Shown here piece after piece: positions 1 through 13,900 of a stretch of 64,000 bases of DNA (position 1 is the stretch's first letter; every line of letters starts with the position of its first letter). This stretch comes from Dryocosmus kuriphilus. Its lineage: Eukaryota > Arthropoda > Insecta > Hymenoptera > Cynipidae. The position numbers were made by a program, and so were the translations under genes. The notes beneath the pieces were generated by a model, which saw only the letters and a program-made list of their open reading frames with translations, did not search any database and was not told where the DNA came from. The stretch covers positions 149,657,813-149,721,812 of the forward strand of contig CM076193.1 in NCBI GenBank assembly GCA_038277395.1. Direction: 5' to 3'.

Positions 1-224
1 CCAGATTGGCAGCAGCTTCTGGTCTCCAATTGGTCACAAGTGGCATAGTCTTTGTTCTTGTGGGACCAATAGTTGGATGGCTGAGAGATTCTTTGGGAGA
101 TTATGCAGTCACCCTTCACTGTTTAAATGTTTTCACGTACTTGACTGTGATTTCCTGGACCATTGAATCATGGTGCTCAAAACGTCGGAGGAGAAAAGAT
201 ATAAGTGAAGATCCTCAAAAGTAG
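1..224 (+). CDS. MCT-like (SLC16-type) transporter, last exon, partial
   Basis: The reading frame is open from the window edge to a TAG at 222-224 and encodes about 74 residues. It contains GPIVGWLRDSLGDY, then a hydrophobic segment (LNVFTYLTVISWTIES) and a basic cytosolic tail (KRRRRK). This is the TM11-loop-TM12-tail end of a major-facilitator monocarboxylate-transporter-like protein. The same layout appears at the end of the next gene (GPIIGFIRDATGSY, then a TM helix, then a basic tail), so the two are tandem paralogues. The 5' part lies outside the window and the exon's true start cannot be seen. Proteins of this family move monocarboxylates or related solutes across the plasma membrane; the substrate here is unknown. 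Confidence 0.8.
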   Translation, partial: RLAAASGLQLVTSGIVFVLVGPIVGWLRDSLGDYAVTLHCLNVFTYLTVISWTIESWCSKRRRRKDISEDPQK

Positions 225-1928
225 AAACTGACGGAAAGTATTTTTTACTAGGAAAATAAGAACTCTCTTATCGGCTAAAAATTAAAATTGCATTCAAGAT
301 TAAAGACTTTGATAGTTTAAATTAAAATTAGGAGTAGAATTTGAAAGTGAAAGTACAGAACTAATATTCGCTCTAGAAAATTGATAGTCCAAGGTCTTAG
401 TTATTGTACTCACGAAAATTAATCAGTCACTTAAATGTTTATACTTAGCCAACTATTGTTGACACCGTTTAACGAAATACTTAAACTGATACTTAATTTA
501 CATTGCACAATATTTAAAAATATTAGTGTCATTTTCCATTATTTTCATAATAAATCAATGTAACAATTTTTACGAACAAAAGGTGATAAAAGTGTGCTAG
601 TACACGAGACACAGTGTGTATGTAAAAATGTATATTTTATACTAATCGATAATAATTATAAAAAGATAGGCTAATTTTTAACGTGTTTTTACAATTAGTG
701 TGTGAAGAGTATATTTCTCAATAATAAATTATGTTTCGAAAACTACAGTTTGAGTTCTGCTTTTTCTGTTGTTTAAAAACAGGAAAGCCTTTTGTATTCT
801 CGCTTGGTCAAAAATTTTGTCGTTTCAAACTGAAATTGTAACTTGTATTGTAAAAACTTTATCACTTAATTATAGTCGGTAAATAAGTTATTGACGACAG
901 GTGGAAATGTAGCATATTACTTGCCAATAATAGGTAAAGTAGCTCACTCCTTTATCATCAGATGGTGAAAATAATAATTTTCCCATATATTCAGGATTGA
1001 TAGAAAAAAATTAACAGTACACGAGAAGTTATTTAAAAATATTGCTTCAAATTGTTGAGTAAATATGTAAAAGAAGTAGACAAATAAAGTATGAACATTA
1101 TGAATTGCAATTCTCTCATAAATATTTTGAATTGGCTACTGGGAACTTCTCTATCTTGTTTAAAAAGATGAAAAACTTTTCAGAGGAAAAATGAAACGGA
1201 ATTTTCTTAATTATTTAGAGAAGCATTTCAATGATTTCTAAAAATACGACGTACATGGATGAATACAGAGATACCAGTAGATTAGATTGCTAGAGTCTTA
1301 TCAGGTTTTACGTGCCAGTAAGTAGAGGCACGTCACCGCCACTTGTCGACATTCTCCATGTGAAAAATGTCAGTCATTGCTTCAGAAGTTTCAGAAAAGT
1401 CACCTTGAATATATTAAAGTGGAAAAAAAGTGTTTAGTGTGTTAGTCTTATCATAAATGTGATAATACCCTGGATTGTATTGGAATAACTTAGGTTGTGT
1501 CGCATTCCTCTGTGTATATTCTTCGCCGTCGCCACACAATATTAACATTTATTTTTAACTGAATGATTTAAAACACACAAAGCAGTGACGCAATTATTTT
1601 TCATCGAAACAACACTTTTCTAAATTTTTAATATAATTTCATTTTAAATATTTTTTAATTACTCCTTTTTTATTTTTATATCAATTTGATTAATCATCAC
1701 TTTTTACATCTTTTTTTATTAATTTTTAAAACTAATTTTTACTACTAAACTTTCAAGCAAAAATGAAAAGTTTTTTATCTGATAAGTTTTAGGTATTCTG
1801 AACTTAAAAATACTCAATGAGAATTAAAAATATTTGTGTGAGTCCACTAGGACTAAAAAACTTAATACTCATTTTTGTCAAAACTGGGGTATTTTTGAAG
1901 CAAAAAAAAAGTCTGAATCAGGACGAAT
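225..1928. other. 3'UTR of upstream transporter and intergenic spacer
   Basis: No coding exon is visible. A canonical AATAAA lies at 549-554 and another at 723-728; either could polyadenylate the upstream transporter. The remainder is AT-rich and should contain the promoter and 5'UTR of the second transporter, but I could not identify a TATA box or initiator with confidence. Confidence 0.5.
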
Positions 1929-4900
1929 ATGGAGTCGATTGCCCCTGATGGGGGATGGGGTTGGATCATTGTTATGGCAACTGCTGTAAACAACGTGAGC
2001 ACAATTTTTCAACTTAAAAAAATGTTTAATTGAAATAATTTTAAATATGATTACATGAAAGAATTTATTAAAAAGGCATTATCTTTCAGATGGTGTCAAT
2101 CCCAATTTTGCAGGGATTTGGTTTAATTTTTAAAGACAGATTCCAAGACCTGAAATTTTCTGCAACTCAAATTACAACAATAGTAAACTGCAATTCATTT
2201 TTTGGGATGATATTGGGTATTTTTAATGGTCCTTTAATATCTATTTTTGGATTTAGAAAAACAGCTATTTTGGGAACTTTAGTTTTCACCTCTGGAGTCA
2301 TTTTCACTGCATTTGCTTCATCTTTTGTGCACTTTATTATCAGTTATGGAATGATGACTTGTAAGATTTTTTAAATAAAAATATTTTTATATATATATTG
2401 CATTGCAATATTAATTTTTTATATTAAATTATTCAATTTTATTGCAGCATTGGGAATGGGAATAGCAATGTCGTCATTTTTGATAGCATTAAATTCCTAC
2501 TTTTTGGAAAAGAGAGGACGAGCTATGGGAATAGCTATGACTTTAACAGGAATTGGACCCATATTAATACCTCAATTAATTCGATTTTTACTTCACGTTT
2601 ACGAAGCCCAGGTAGGTTTGACAAATTAAAACATCAAATAGAATTTTACTTATTACTTTTGATATTTTTTACAAATAATAATGACCCCGAGCCTTTCACT
2701 AACACTAAATGCAGTAGAGGAAATAAGATTTAATTTAAATTCATAAAAATATCAAAAGTTGAATTATTCCCTCTATAATTCAAGTCAAAATGAGTGAGTA
2801 ATTACGATATACCTACTAGTCATGTATTTATAGCGAGCTTGGCAACAAAAATACTAATTAAATCAGGTCATGCTTCTATACACAATAATTAGGTCTTTCA
2901 CTGATCAAGTTCATTCCACGCGGTAATTTCAAATCACTGTCACCTTCTGCCTTGATAAAAATGACAGTTTTAGTTTTCAATATTTACACACCAATTTACA
3001 TTGAATTAATTTCAATTGCCTTTTTATCTTTGTAATTAATCTTTTTTTATCACCTTTTTATCATTGCTATGTGAAAGTAGAAAGATTCATATAGTAATAA
3101 TAAATAAGAACGATGCTCAGGTCAGCTGTGGACTGAGGTTGAATCATTTATTTATTTATACTCTCTCCCTTTTACCGGTTTGAGAGTCTTCACAAAATCA
3201 TTACACATTACTATTACTATATTACTATATTCTCCCTATATTCTCCCCATATTCTGTCCCCCCTCTCCCCTTCTCCCTATAGTCTCCCTCTCCCCTTCTC
3301 CCTTATTCACCCTTATTTTCTTATCCTATTCTTAAATTTATTCTTAAATTTAAACGCTTACGACCGAGACCAGGACTTCCGTTTCCTCTTACTTTTGCCA
3401 ATCTATAATTGTTAATTGCTTTTTCGGTTCCATTTTATATTTTTAATATCTTTTAAGTACATCATCAGACCTTTTCTTTCTCTTAACTTTTCAGCTTCTT
3501 CATCCATTTCTCCCCCTGTCCATTCTCATTCAGAATCTCTTTCACTCTCTCTTCCACACTCTTCCCTTTTCCTTCGTCTCCTGTACATTTCTCTAACACA
3601 TGCACCCATGTTTCCTGTTCCTACCCACATACTCTACAACGATTGTCCTCCTCATTCATCCAGTACCTACACTCCCTTACCCCCTCTCCCATTCTAAATC
3701 TTATCACTCTGTTCCATTTACTCTCTTTTTTTATCCTTCCCAAATACTCTGGCTCTCCTTCCCACCTGACCATCCTGTACCAACTGTTGTACCTCGACTC
3801 CAAGATTTTTCTCCATCTTTCCTCACCTTGTCTAGCCAGAATCTCTTCCTCTATTCTTTGCCATTCTCTACTCTCCACATTCATACTCCATTCTCTCTCC
3901 TTGCGTACCTTTCTCCTTCCCATTTCGACCGTCCCATATTCCCCCTTCTTTCTTTGTCTTCCATCTCCCTTAAACACGCTTGTGCTACCTTACTTTCTTC
4001 CCCCCTCCTTAGCTTTTGCTCAAAATTCCATGCCTTTTTAGTTGCCTTTTCACCATTTTTTCTCGGCCTAACTGTTCCCTCAACATATAACCTGGACAGC
4101 TCCATCCTAACCCCATAACCCATCTCAGAAATCTATCCTGCATGCTTTTCTACTCTCTTATATTCCTTCCATCCCCATATTTCCGTTTCATAACTTACCA
4201 CTGACCACACTAACACATCAAACATCCAAACTCTCATTCTCCAATCATCCTTGAATGTCCTCTTTCATATGCTCCACACCTTGCTTCCACTTTCCAATCT
4301 CTTTCTCACCTGCAGTTCGCTTCCTCCTCCTCTTTCGAACCAAAAGCCTAGGTAACAAAACTCTTCTACCAGTTCCACCACCTTGCCATTAGTCTTCCAT
4401 TCATACTCTATTTTAAACCTTCTCTTTCTAAAACACATCATCTTCGTTTTATTCACATTCACCGTTAAATCTTTTTCTCTTACATACTCTTCAAATATTC
4501 TCATCATTAAGCTCATCCCTCTTTCATCATCTGCTACTAACACTATACCGTCGGCGTATGCTAGCGAATATAGCTTGCCATTTCCCAGTTTTTCGTTCCT
4601 CCTTTCCCTTTCCTTGCCAATTTTTTCTCCAAATCTGCCAAAGGAATACTGAACAGTAGCGGACTCAGCGGACATCCCTGCCTCAAACCCCTTCCCGTCC
4701 AAAATTCCTCTCCTTTCTTTTCTCCTATTCTTACCTTCATCCTAGTTTCTACAAATATTTCTTTTATCCTCTCTACCAGACTTTATTCTATTCTTCTTTC
4801 TTTCAAGGCCTTCCAAAGACCCTTCTATTGACTGAGTCAAACGCTGCTTTCAAGTCTACAAATAGTGCGACCAGTTTCCCTTTCTTCTGACCTAGGTTCC

Positions 4901-7900
4901 TATTGAGTAAATAGTTGAGCACATATATATTGTCTGTTGTCCCCATCCCCTTCCTAAAACCTCTTTGGTTGTGTGGTGCTCTCTTTCTCTTCGATCTGTT
5001 TTTCCAATCTTTTCTTGATCACCTCTGTGTAAACTTTGTATTCTACAGACATGAGTGTGATACCTCTATAATCCTGCACATTTTTTCTTTCTCCTTTCTT
5101 ACTCAGTGGCACTACCAGCCCTGTCCTCCACTCTTCCAGCCATCCTTCTCCTTTCCATACCTTGTTACAAATCCTCCACATCTCTTCTCTCACTCTTTTC
5201 CCACCATATTTCAGTGCTTCATTCTCTATGCCGTCCTCCCGTGTTGCCTTATTTCCTTTTAACTTTGCGATTGCTTCATTTATCTCCTCTCTAATTATCT
5301 CGTTTACTCCGTCCTCTTCCCCTGCAACTACCTTCCTCCCTTCTCCACGCACCCTATTTCCCACACCTCCTAGCAATCCCTTAAAGTATTCTGTCCATTC
5401 TTTCGTTCCTATTTCCTCCTTTATACCTTTTCTCCCTCCCCTTTCCCTATTTATCACTTCCCATTCCCTCCCTTCCTTTACCGCTTTCTCAACCTCTTTT
5501 GCGTACCTTTCTTTCTCCTTTTACTTCTTTTCGCTCAACATTCTCTCATGCTCTCTTTTCCTCCTATTGTACTCTTCTTTATCCATTTCCCCACTCCTCC
5601 ATTTTCTCACACATTCTTTCATATTCACTTTACTCACTCTACATTCTTCATCCCACCACCCTCTCTTATTTGTTTCTGCTTCGTTTAGGGGTCTCGCCTC
5701 GTCCCTAATCTTTTCGACCACCTCTTTAAGTTTTTCTATCATCTTATCTATTCCTTCTTCTTCCATTTCTCCCCAATCCTCGTTTTCCATTTTTTCTGTG
5801 AATTCCCTTAACTTATTCTGCCCTCATCTCCCCATTTTCAATTTTATTTCCCCAGCCTCTCTTTTATTCCCTCTTTCGCGCTTTTCTCCTCCCCGTCTTA
5901 ATGTTGCTATCACTGGGAAATGTTCGGACTCTATTTCCTTCCCTACTTTCATTCTAACCATCAACTTCCTGATTCTTTCTTCTGCTAGAATGTAATCGAT
6001 TACCGTGTCTCCTGTACCTGTAAACGTAAATTCTCCCTTTTCATCGCCTCTTGTATTACCATTACATATGAACCATCCGGCCTCTCCTATCAGGTTTAGA
6101 AGCGTTTTCCCCTCTCGGTACGTTTCCCTGTGCCTCGAGTTTCTCATAAATACCTCGTTTTCTTCATCCCACATCACCTTCTTCCTTGAAGAAAATGACA
6201 GTTTTAGTTTTCAATATTTACACACCAATTTACATTGAACTAATTTCGATTGCCTTTTTATCTTTGTAATTAATCTTTCTTTATCACCTTTTTATCATTG
6301 CTATCTGAAAGTAGAAAGATTCATATAGTAATAATAAATAAGAATGAAGCTGAGGTCAGCTGTGGACTGAGGTTGAATCATTTATTAAAATAATTTAAAG
6401 GAAGGGAGAGCTAACTTACAAAAAAATCAAGTAAGGTGATAAAACCTAATAATGAAGGTTTATTTGAAATTAAAGAATAATATCGATAATTCGATGTTGG
6501 ACAAAGTAATAATTAAACTTTAAAAAATAATTTAATAAAGTAATATAACATGATTTTATGTTATAATTTTGAAAGGACGCGCGATTTTCGGTACATGCGC
6601 AGTAAGAAGAAGCGCGATCTATGATAATCTCACCTGCGCGATCATCTTACTTGCTGCGTGTGAATTAACTAGCACGTTCCAAAAGGCATCGCGAATCTCC
6701 TTTCTGTAGTTACATACGTAAGTAACTGTAACGTAACGGGTTGCAAAGAAATAATCGTGGAAAAGTAAATTCGAAACAAAAACTCATGTCAAAAAAGAAG
6801 AAAATACATTAAGGTGGGTGAAAAACTGTATCCAAAAAGTTCAGGTTTGTTTGAACTTTTGTTTAAACAAAAATCTAAAGAATCTTACATAAGCCCAGAG
6901 AATCGAAACAACTATAAAGAAATCCTTATTGCTACAAATGCATTTAAGAATTATAGTTCATCGCAACTTCTTCTTCTTCTTGTCTTTTTTCGCGTAGTAG
7001 CCGTTTTGTATTCTTGGTTTTCGGAAACAGCTAGCGCTTTTTTTCATACGAATCAAAATCTTCACGCGTATCACTAATCATTTCGTTCAAACCTTCAAAA
7101 AGTTCAATTACCTCAACGATCTTTGTATTGACATTTTGTATTTTTTTACTCACAGAATTTAGGGAAGATAAGAGGAAGCTCCACAACTGTTGCATAAACG
7201 CAGTTTCTGATAATTCAAGTTGTTGTCGAATACCGGAGGCTTCGTTTCGCGTCACAAATTTTTCAGTGGGATCATTTTCTATTTCTTCCAAAGCTGAGAT
7301 GACTTCTGAGAAATGATGTTGAAGAGCGTGAACGGCATCATCTTGAGCTGACCACCGAGTGCCTGACAGTGACTTCACAGTAATTATGCGTCGAGACTCG
7401 GAATTTTCACAGTGTTTCATCAAGATTTCCCAGCGGTGGGTTGATGCAGAAAAAAAATTGTACACGTTTTGGATCGTTGCAAAATACGTTACGGCCATCG
7501 GACAACTTTCTGCCGCATGTTTTCCAACTAAATTTAAGGAATGAGCAGCACAAGGTGTATAATCGGCGTATTTTTTTATTTCTTTGATTCTCGCTTGAAG
7601 ACCTGTGTACGGCCGAGACATGTTTGCAGCGGTATCGTACGCTTGTTCTCGATAATCGTTGATGTTGATGCTAAGGGATTCGTACGTTGACAAAATAGCA
7701 TTTTCAAGATTCTTAGCTTTGTGTCCTGGATTTTCGATAAATTGAAGAAACGCTCCACAGGAGCTCCATCTTCTTTCACATATCTTATGATGAATGAGAG
7801 CTGATCCACATGAGAAATATCAGGAGAAGAGTCGACAATCATCGAATAATATCTGGCTACCTTGATTTCCTTGACGATTTTGTCCAGGACTTTTTTCCCC

Positions 7901-10900
7901 CCAGAAGCTCGATGAACTCATTGCAAATTGTTTTTGATAAATAATTTGTTCTGTCGCTACCTTTATTCCCAAATCTGGTAATATGTTCAGCAATGAATGG
8001 ATCAAACTGAGCAATCAATTCTAGTAGCATCATGTAGTTGCCATTGTGTTGTGAACCGAATTTTTCGTCGTCACCTCTGAATGGAAGTCCCCATGAGGCT
8101 AAACTTTTTATTACGGCTACGACTCTTTTTAAAACGTTTCTCCAGTAGGAAATTTCTTGCTCATATAAAAGTGTGACGTTTGCACCGATTCTTCCTTGGA
8201 TTCTAGCTCTGTCCCTGAATTGAATACTGCAATCATGATGAGCGTTAGAATTTTCGTGATGTGTGATGCGATGTCCAACATTCTTCCAGCCGTTGAACCC
8301 ATCGTTGGTAAAAGACGATTTTTCCCCAAATAAAAGGCATGGAACGCAATAAACTCTGCCTTTGCTAACGGAGTAGGCAAGCCATGGTCGTAGAGTTTTT
8401 TTGCCGTTTAAGAGTGTTCGATAAAGGAAAGAAGCCGCAAAGTAACGCATGCAGTCATTATACATCCTCTTGGACTCAGAAAAATCAGCATTGATGTTCT
8501 GATCAAAACTGTTCCGAGTTATATGATCGCGAAGTTCGTCATTGATAATTCATGTTGCCGGATCAGTTAGATCATTTATTGGTCGTCTGTCATTTCATGT
8601 TCTTTCATTTGTGTATGCGAATCGGACATGGAACCAGATTAATCTTCATGCTGATAGTTGAAATCTGCACAAATAAAAAGAAACAGCATCTTCAGCGAAA
8701 AGTGACAAAGTTCAGTAGACTCTAAAAAATGTTATCGCTGTATTCCCACGATTTTTTTCGAAAATTTTTTCTGCGTTAGTTGATAAAACACTTTATTGAT
8801 TTCCAACTAAGTATATAGGTTTCTTTTGCACAATAAAATATTTTTGGTATTTGTAAGATTTTTTGTATGCGTAAAAGCCAGATTCATATTTTGATGCAAT
8901 ATATATATATTTTTATTATAATTGTATGATCATTTTGGTAAGATATCAAACTTTAAGTTAGCTGGTGAAAGAACTGAATAAATAAATGACAACACTACCT
9001 TCTAGGTCATTATAAGCTCATTAGGTTTCTTCTTCAACTTGTTTGGAATTCGTTTTTTTGAAGAACTTAGTTAACTTCGGAGTTTTTGCTAAGACTTCTT
9101 CATTTTTCTTCGATTTTTCTGCTGCCCGTTTGCGGTACTCAACCCCGCTGAACCTTTTACGGTTGTCACTCATGACAAAACGCAGCGTTGAATAAAGTCG
9201 TATATCGAAACTTCTAGAAACAAATAAAGGGGTTAATTTTGGCTTCAAGTGTAAATTGTACTCGACCACCAATGTTCAAGAATAAACACAGAGGAGGTTA
9301 TGTTTTTTTCCACAACACACTGTAGGAGAAATTAACGTGATTTTCGATATAGAAACTTATCGAATATTCGATATTAAGTTAGTGTCGAGACTTGTATAAA
9401 TCGATTTTTTTCTCGATTCAGGCATTTTCCACTTATAGTGTTGGTACGCGTGCCAACAAACCAGGCGAGAAATTTAATTCCCACGAACTGAACAAGTTTT
9501 CGAAGTTTCCGCTAAAATTTGACGCCCCTCAATTCTTGCCGCTCTAGGCGACTGCCTACAATGCCTGCATGGTAAATCCAGGCCTGGTTAAGACCTTTTA
9601 ATTAAAGAATTTCACAGAAATCATTATAAATTTTATAAAATCGAATTTAATTTACAAATTCGTTTTTTATTTTTTTATTATTTGAAGACATTATTTTTCA
9701 TTTTTAGGGTACGATGCTGATTCTTGGAGGCTGTAGTTTACACGCTTTAATTGGTGCTTTATTGCTTCACCCAGTCAAATGGCATGCTCGAAAAGAAATA
9801 ATAAATTTCAAAAAAGGGGAAATTTTGGAAACACGTAAAAAATTCTGAAATTATTTTGTTTCAGTAAACAGTAATAATTTAGAGAGTACAAGTTTTAATT
9901 TTTTTTCGCAGAATCTGCAGCTTTGCTTCAAGAAATTTGTCCCGACTGTTCCAAAGATAAGGAAAAACCAAATTTAAATTCACAGCCGAGAAAAGGAAGC
10001 GTTTACGAATTGCAAGCCATAGATCTTGGTAAATATTTTTCTAAAATGAAAAAATGATTAATTACAACTCATAAAATTTATTTATTAACTTCAGTTTCCT
10101 CTTTTTAATTATCTTCTTTACTGCAGTATCAACGGTTAATTTAGGTAGTAGTTTTAACGTTTTTGAGGAATCTAAATCTTTAGAAAACGAAAAAGAGATA
10201 CCTTTAAATAATTTATCAAGTCTAAATGGAATAAATCACATTGAAGAAATGATTTGTCAAGAATGTGGAACATTTTTCTTACCAGAGAAAACATCAGACA
10301 GCAAAAATACGGAACTAAAAGTAGGGTGAGGCTACCGGTTATTTATTTTAAAAGCTTTTTTCAGTGCAAAGTTTAAAAAATATAATTCTTTACAAATAGA
10401 TAATAAACAAGTTAAGTTTTATCGACAAATTAATTCGTGTCAGTAAAAAATTTATTACCAACAATAGGGAAAGTAGCATTTTATCTTAACAAAAGTCGGT
10501 AAAACAACTCACTAGTTTATCATCGAAATGTATAAGTTTTCCTCAAAATATCTTGTATACTTGATATATTTTTTTTAGCAAAAAGAGGACCAGACTCCAA
10601 AAGATAGTTTACCTCTTTGGTTTTGATTTACTCCGTGATGTGATTTTCGTCAACATAACCCTCGGAATGTCGCTCGCTATTTTTGCTGAAACCAATTTCT
10701 CCACACTGATGCCCTTCATTTTGAATGATATGAATTTAACTACAAAGAATATATCCATAGTAATGAGTCTTTTGGGTACTATGGATCTTCTCCTCCGGGG
10801 AATTAGTCCCTTTATTGGAGACCGATTACGAAAATCTCCTAGAACAATGTATCTCTTCAGTTTAGTACTTCTAATCATCGGCAGAACATGTAATTTTTTT

Positions 10901-13900
10901 TAGTTTCTCCAATTTCCAATTAAGGCCATGTAATATTTATCCGATTCCTGCTTTATTGACGTTATTTTCACAATAGCTTACGTCCACATAATTTGGGATG
11001 AGAATTGGAATTACGAAGCAAATTATTTTCGAAAAAATTTTTGAAATTTTTTTTATTTTTCTAGAAATCTAGAACTATGCAAACGTCCTTCAGTGCTGAA
11101 TTACCCAGATAGCCAGAGTTGTAGTTCGACTAGTTGGTGATCAACTTTTTTCGTCAACTTTAAGCCAACTTTACGTCAACTTCAGAATTTACAACTGTTA
11201 CCGTCAAGTTGTTGTCCGATTGCGGCAGTAGATTAACGGAAAGTTGCTCTACTAACTTAACCTCAAATTGCGGTTAGTTTGACGCTAACAAATTGTAGTT
11301 CAACTAGTTGGTGATCAACTTTTTTCGTCAACTTTAAGCCAACTTTACTTCAACTTCAGAATTTACAACTGTTACCGTTAAGTTGTTGTTCGATTGCGGC
11401 AATAGACTAACGGAAAGTTGCTCATCAACTTAACCTCAATTTTCGGTTAGTTGTGCTATCTGGGTAACAAAGTTTTACAAGTTGATATCTCACTTCTTGT
11501 GGACGGTGGTGCTGCTAAAAATGTCGATAAAGTGGGAACCGTGTAAGTATTACATGAACTTAAACGATTTAATTAAGTTAGTTTACAACTAATTAATTTT
11601 TATAGTGCTCATATTCAGCAGTAATTTCATGGTTTTGGTGTTTGTCATTATTTGGCTGGGAGTTGCAAAAGGAATCCGAGCAGTATACTCAACTTTAGTG
11701 ATACCAAACTATGTTCCTTTGGAAAGGCTTCCTTCTGCCAGTAGTCTTCAACAAATTGTCGTTGGCTTCCTCTCAATGGGAGCTGGTCCCATCATAGGTT
11801 TGTTCCATAAAGCTTATTAAAATAAATAAATCAACCAATCTGTGGATAAAGTAGAAAATTCTACGTTATCTTATACCGGTAAAGTAAGAGATTCTTTATT
11901 GTCTTCTGTCGGTGTAGAAAATTTCTTCTTTGTCAATCGGTAAATAGGACCTTTCTTCTTATCATCTCTCTGTAAAAATATGTCTATCACTTTATCTTTT
12001 ATACTCTCTTTTAAGGCCATGTGATACTTATCTCATAAGATTTCTACCTTACGGTCATTTTTTTCGCAATAATTTACGTCCATACAAATTAAGATAGTAA
12101 GTTTCTGATTTGGAAACTTAGATAAAAGTCACGTTTACATACTTTTAAACTTTCGGAATTTCAAAAACATGTCCTTAGTGCCTTTTATTTAATTTTTCAA
12201 ATGGGAAACTCGATATCTGTCCAGATAGCCAGAATTGTAGTTCAACTAGTTGGTGATCAACTTTTTTCGTCAACTTTTAAGCCAACTTTACGTCAACTTT
12301 AGAATTTACAACTGTTACCGTCAAGTTGTTGTCCGATTGCGGCAGTAGATTAACGGAAAGTTGCTCATCAACTTAACCTCAATTTGCGGTTAGTTGTGCT
12401 ATCTGGGTCAATTTGTGTAGACGTAAGTTTTTTGAATGTTAAAAATTGGAGTAATCCAATTTTTCCTCTCTCCTTTTTCCTTTGACCGTGAATTATTAAT
12501 CCATATGATAATTAACAATTTTCCAAAACATGGAGGAAAATGTTAAAAAAATATATTTAATTTGTCTAGACGGTCGATTAAAAAACTCATAATAAAACAA
12601 AAGAGTAGTTCATTAAAACTCCATTTATTATTGACAACGTTTCGACCGAAATCATGTTGGCCGTTTTTAAGTCTAAAAATTCTAAAATACAAAAAGAGGT
12701 TACGAATTTAACAGCAAAATTAAAATAAAAGGACCAAAAGGAAACACAAACCTGTCGAAAATAAAAAGGAAACAATGTTGAACGAGTCCAATCCTTTGCC
12801 TCAATCATAGATGGTCAAAAATTTAGAGTAATATTAGACATTACAATGTTTTCCCTTAATTATATATAATAACGATAATTTGAATATTAAAACTTAGTCT
12901 CTCCCAAACATTTTTTGAGAGACTAAGAACTTAAGTAAAAAATTACATTTTTGTAAATAAAAGAACTTAGGTTATGGAACGGAGTACATGGAAGAAAGAG
13001 CATTAAAATCCGGTGACATGTGGTATAAAACTATATTACATGCTCAAGGAAAAATATGGTTTAACCTATTCAATACACATAAGGAGGCGGGAAATTTGAA
13101 CAGTGAAAATGTTTCATTAGGTGATACTTTGATATATCTTATTAATGTTTAGTGTTTCGGTTATTAAATTTATGGAGAATTTTTTAAATTTGTTAATAAA
13201 AATGGATTCTAAAATCCGCCTTTTAAATGTATTTGTTTCTTTACCTAAAATTTTAATGCTTTTGAAATAAAAATCAAGAAAATGATCTGAATTCCATGCA
13301 TGTTGTGCTAAGCCCGTATTTTGATTTCCAACAACACAATCTCTTTTATGTTCCGCAATACGATCTTTTAATCTCCTCCCAGTTTCACCGATGTACACTC
13401 TACTACAACCCTTACAATTGATTCTGTAGATAAAACCGCTGACACTGTTGATAAGTTGCCAATCAATAACATTATTGCGAATGTAGAAAATTGTATTAAT
13501 AGTTTAGATCAGGATGAGAAAAAAATGAATATTAGAAAAACAGTGACACAATTAATCTCAAATCATAATAAAATGAATGCTTCTAAAAAATTAGATAATT
13601 CCATCTCTTTGGTAAATAATTTCCAAAAAAAACCAAAAAATTTACTTTTTCTAAAAGCCGATAAGGGCAATGTAACTGTTGCAACAGATTGTAATCAATA
13701 TAAAGAAACTATTGAAAATTTATTAAAGAATGACATTTTATACAAAAATATTAAAACTAGCATGGTTCCAACAATTGAATTGAAAAGTAATGAAATTATA
13801 AAACGTTGGGAAAATAAGGGATATATAAATTATTATACAGCTAGAAATTTAAACGTTCATAATAGTTGTGTGGCAAAGGCCTACGCCCTACCTAAGGTCC

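Noticed and set aside
3416..6238. Long Ser/Pro/Leu-rich plus-strand frames (up to 277 codons)
   Set aside because: They are antisense shadows of the purine-rich LINE coding strand; the minus strand gives recognisable endonuclease and reverse transcriptase motifs.
2940..6386. LTR retrotransposon bounded by 213-bp LTRs
   Set aside because: The repeats lack TG...CA ends, primer-binding site or polypurine tract, and the interior is a LINE with EEP endonuclease, antisense and 5'-truncated.
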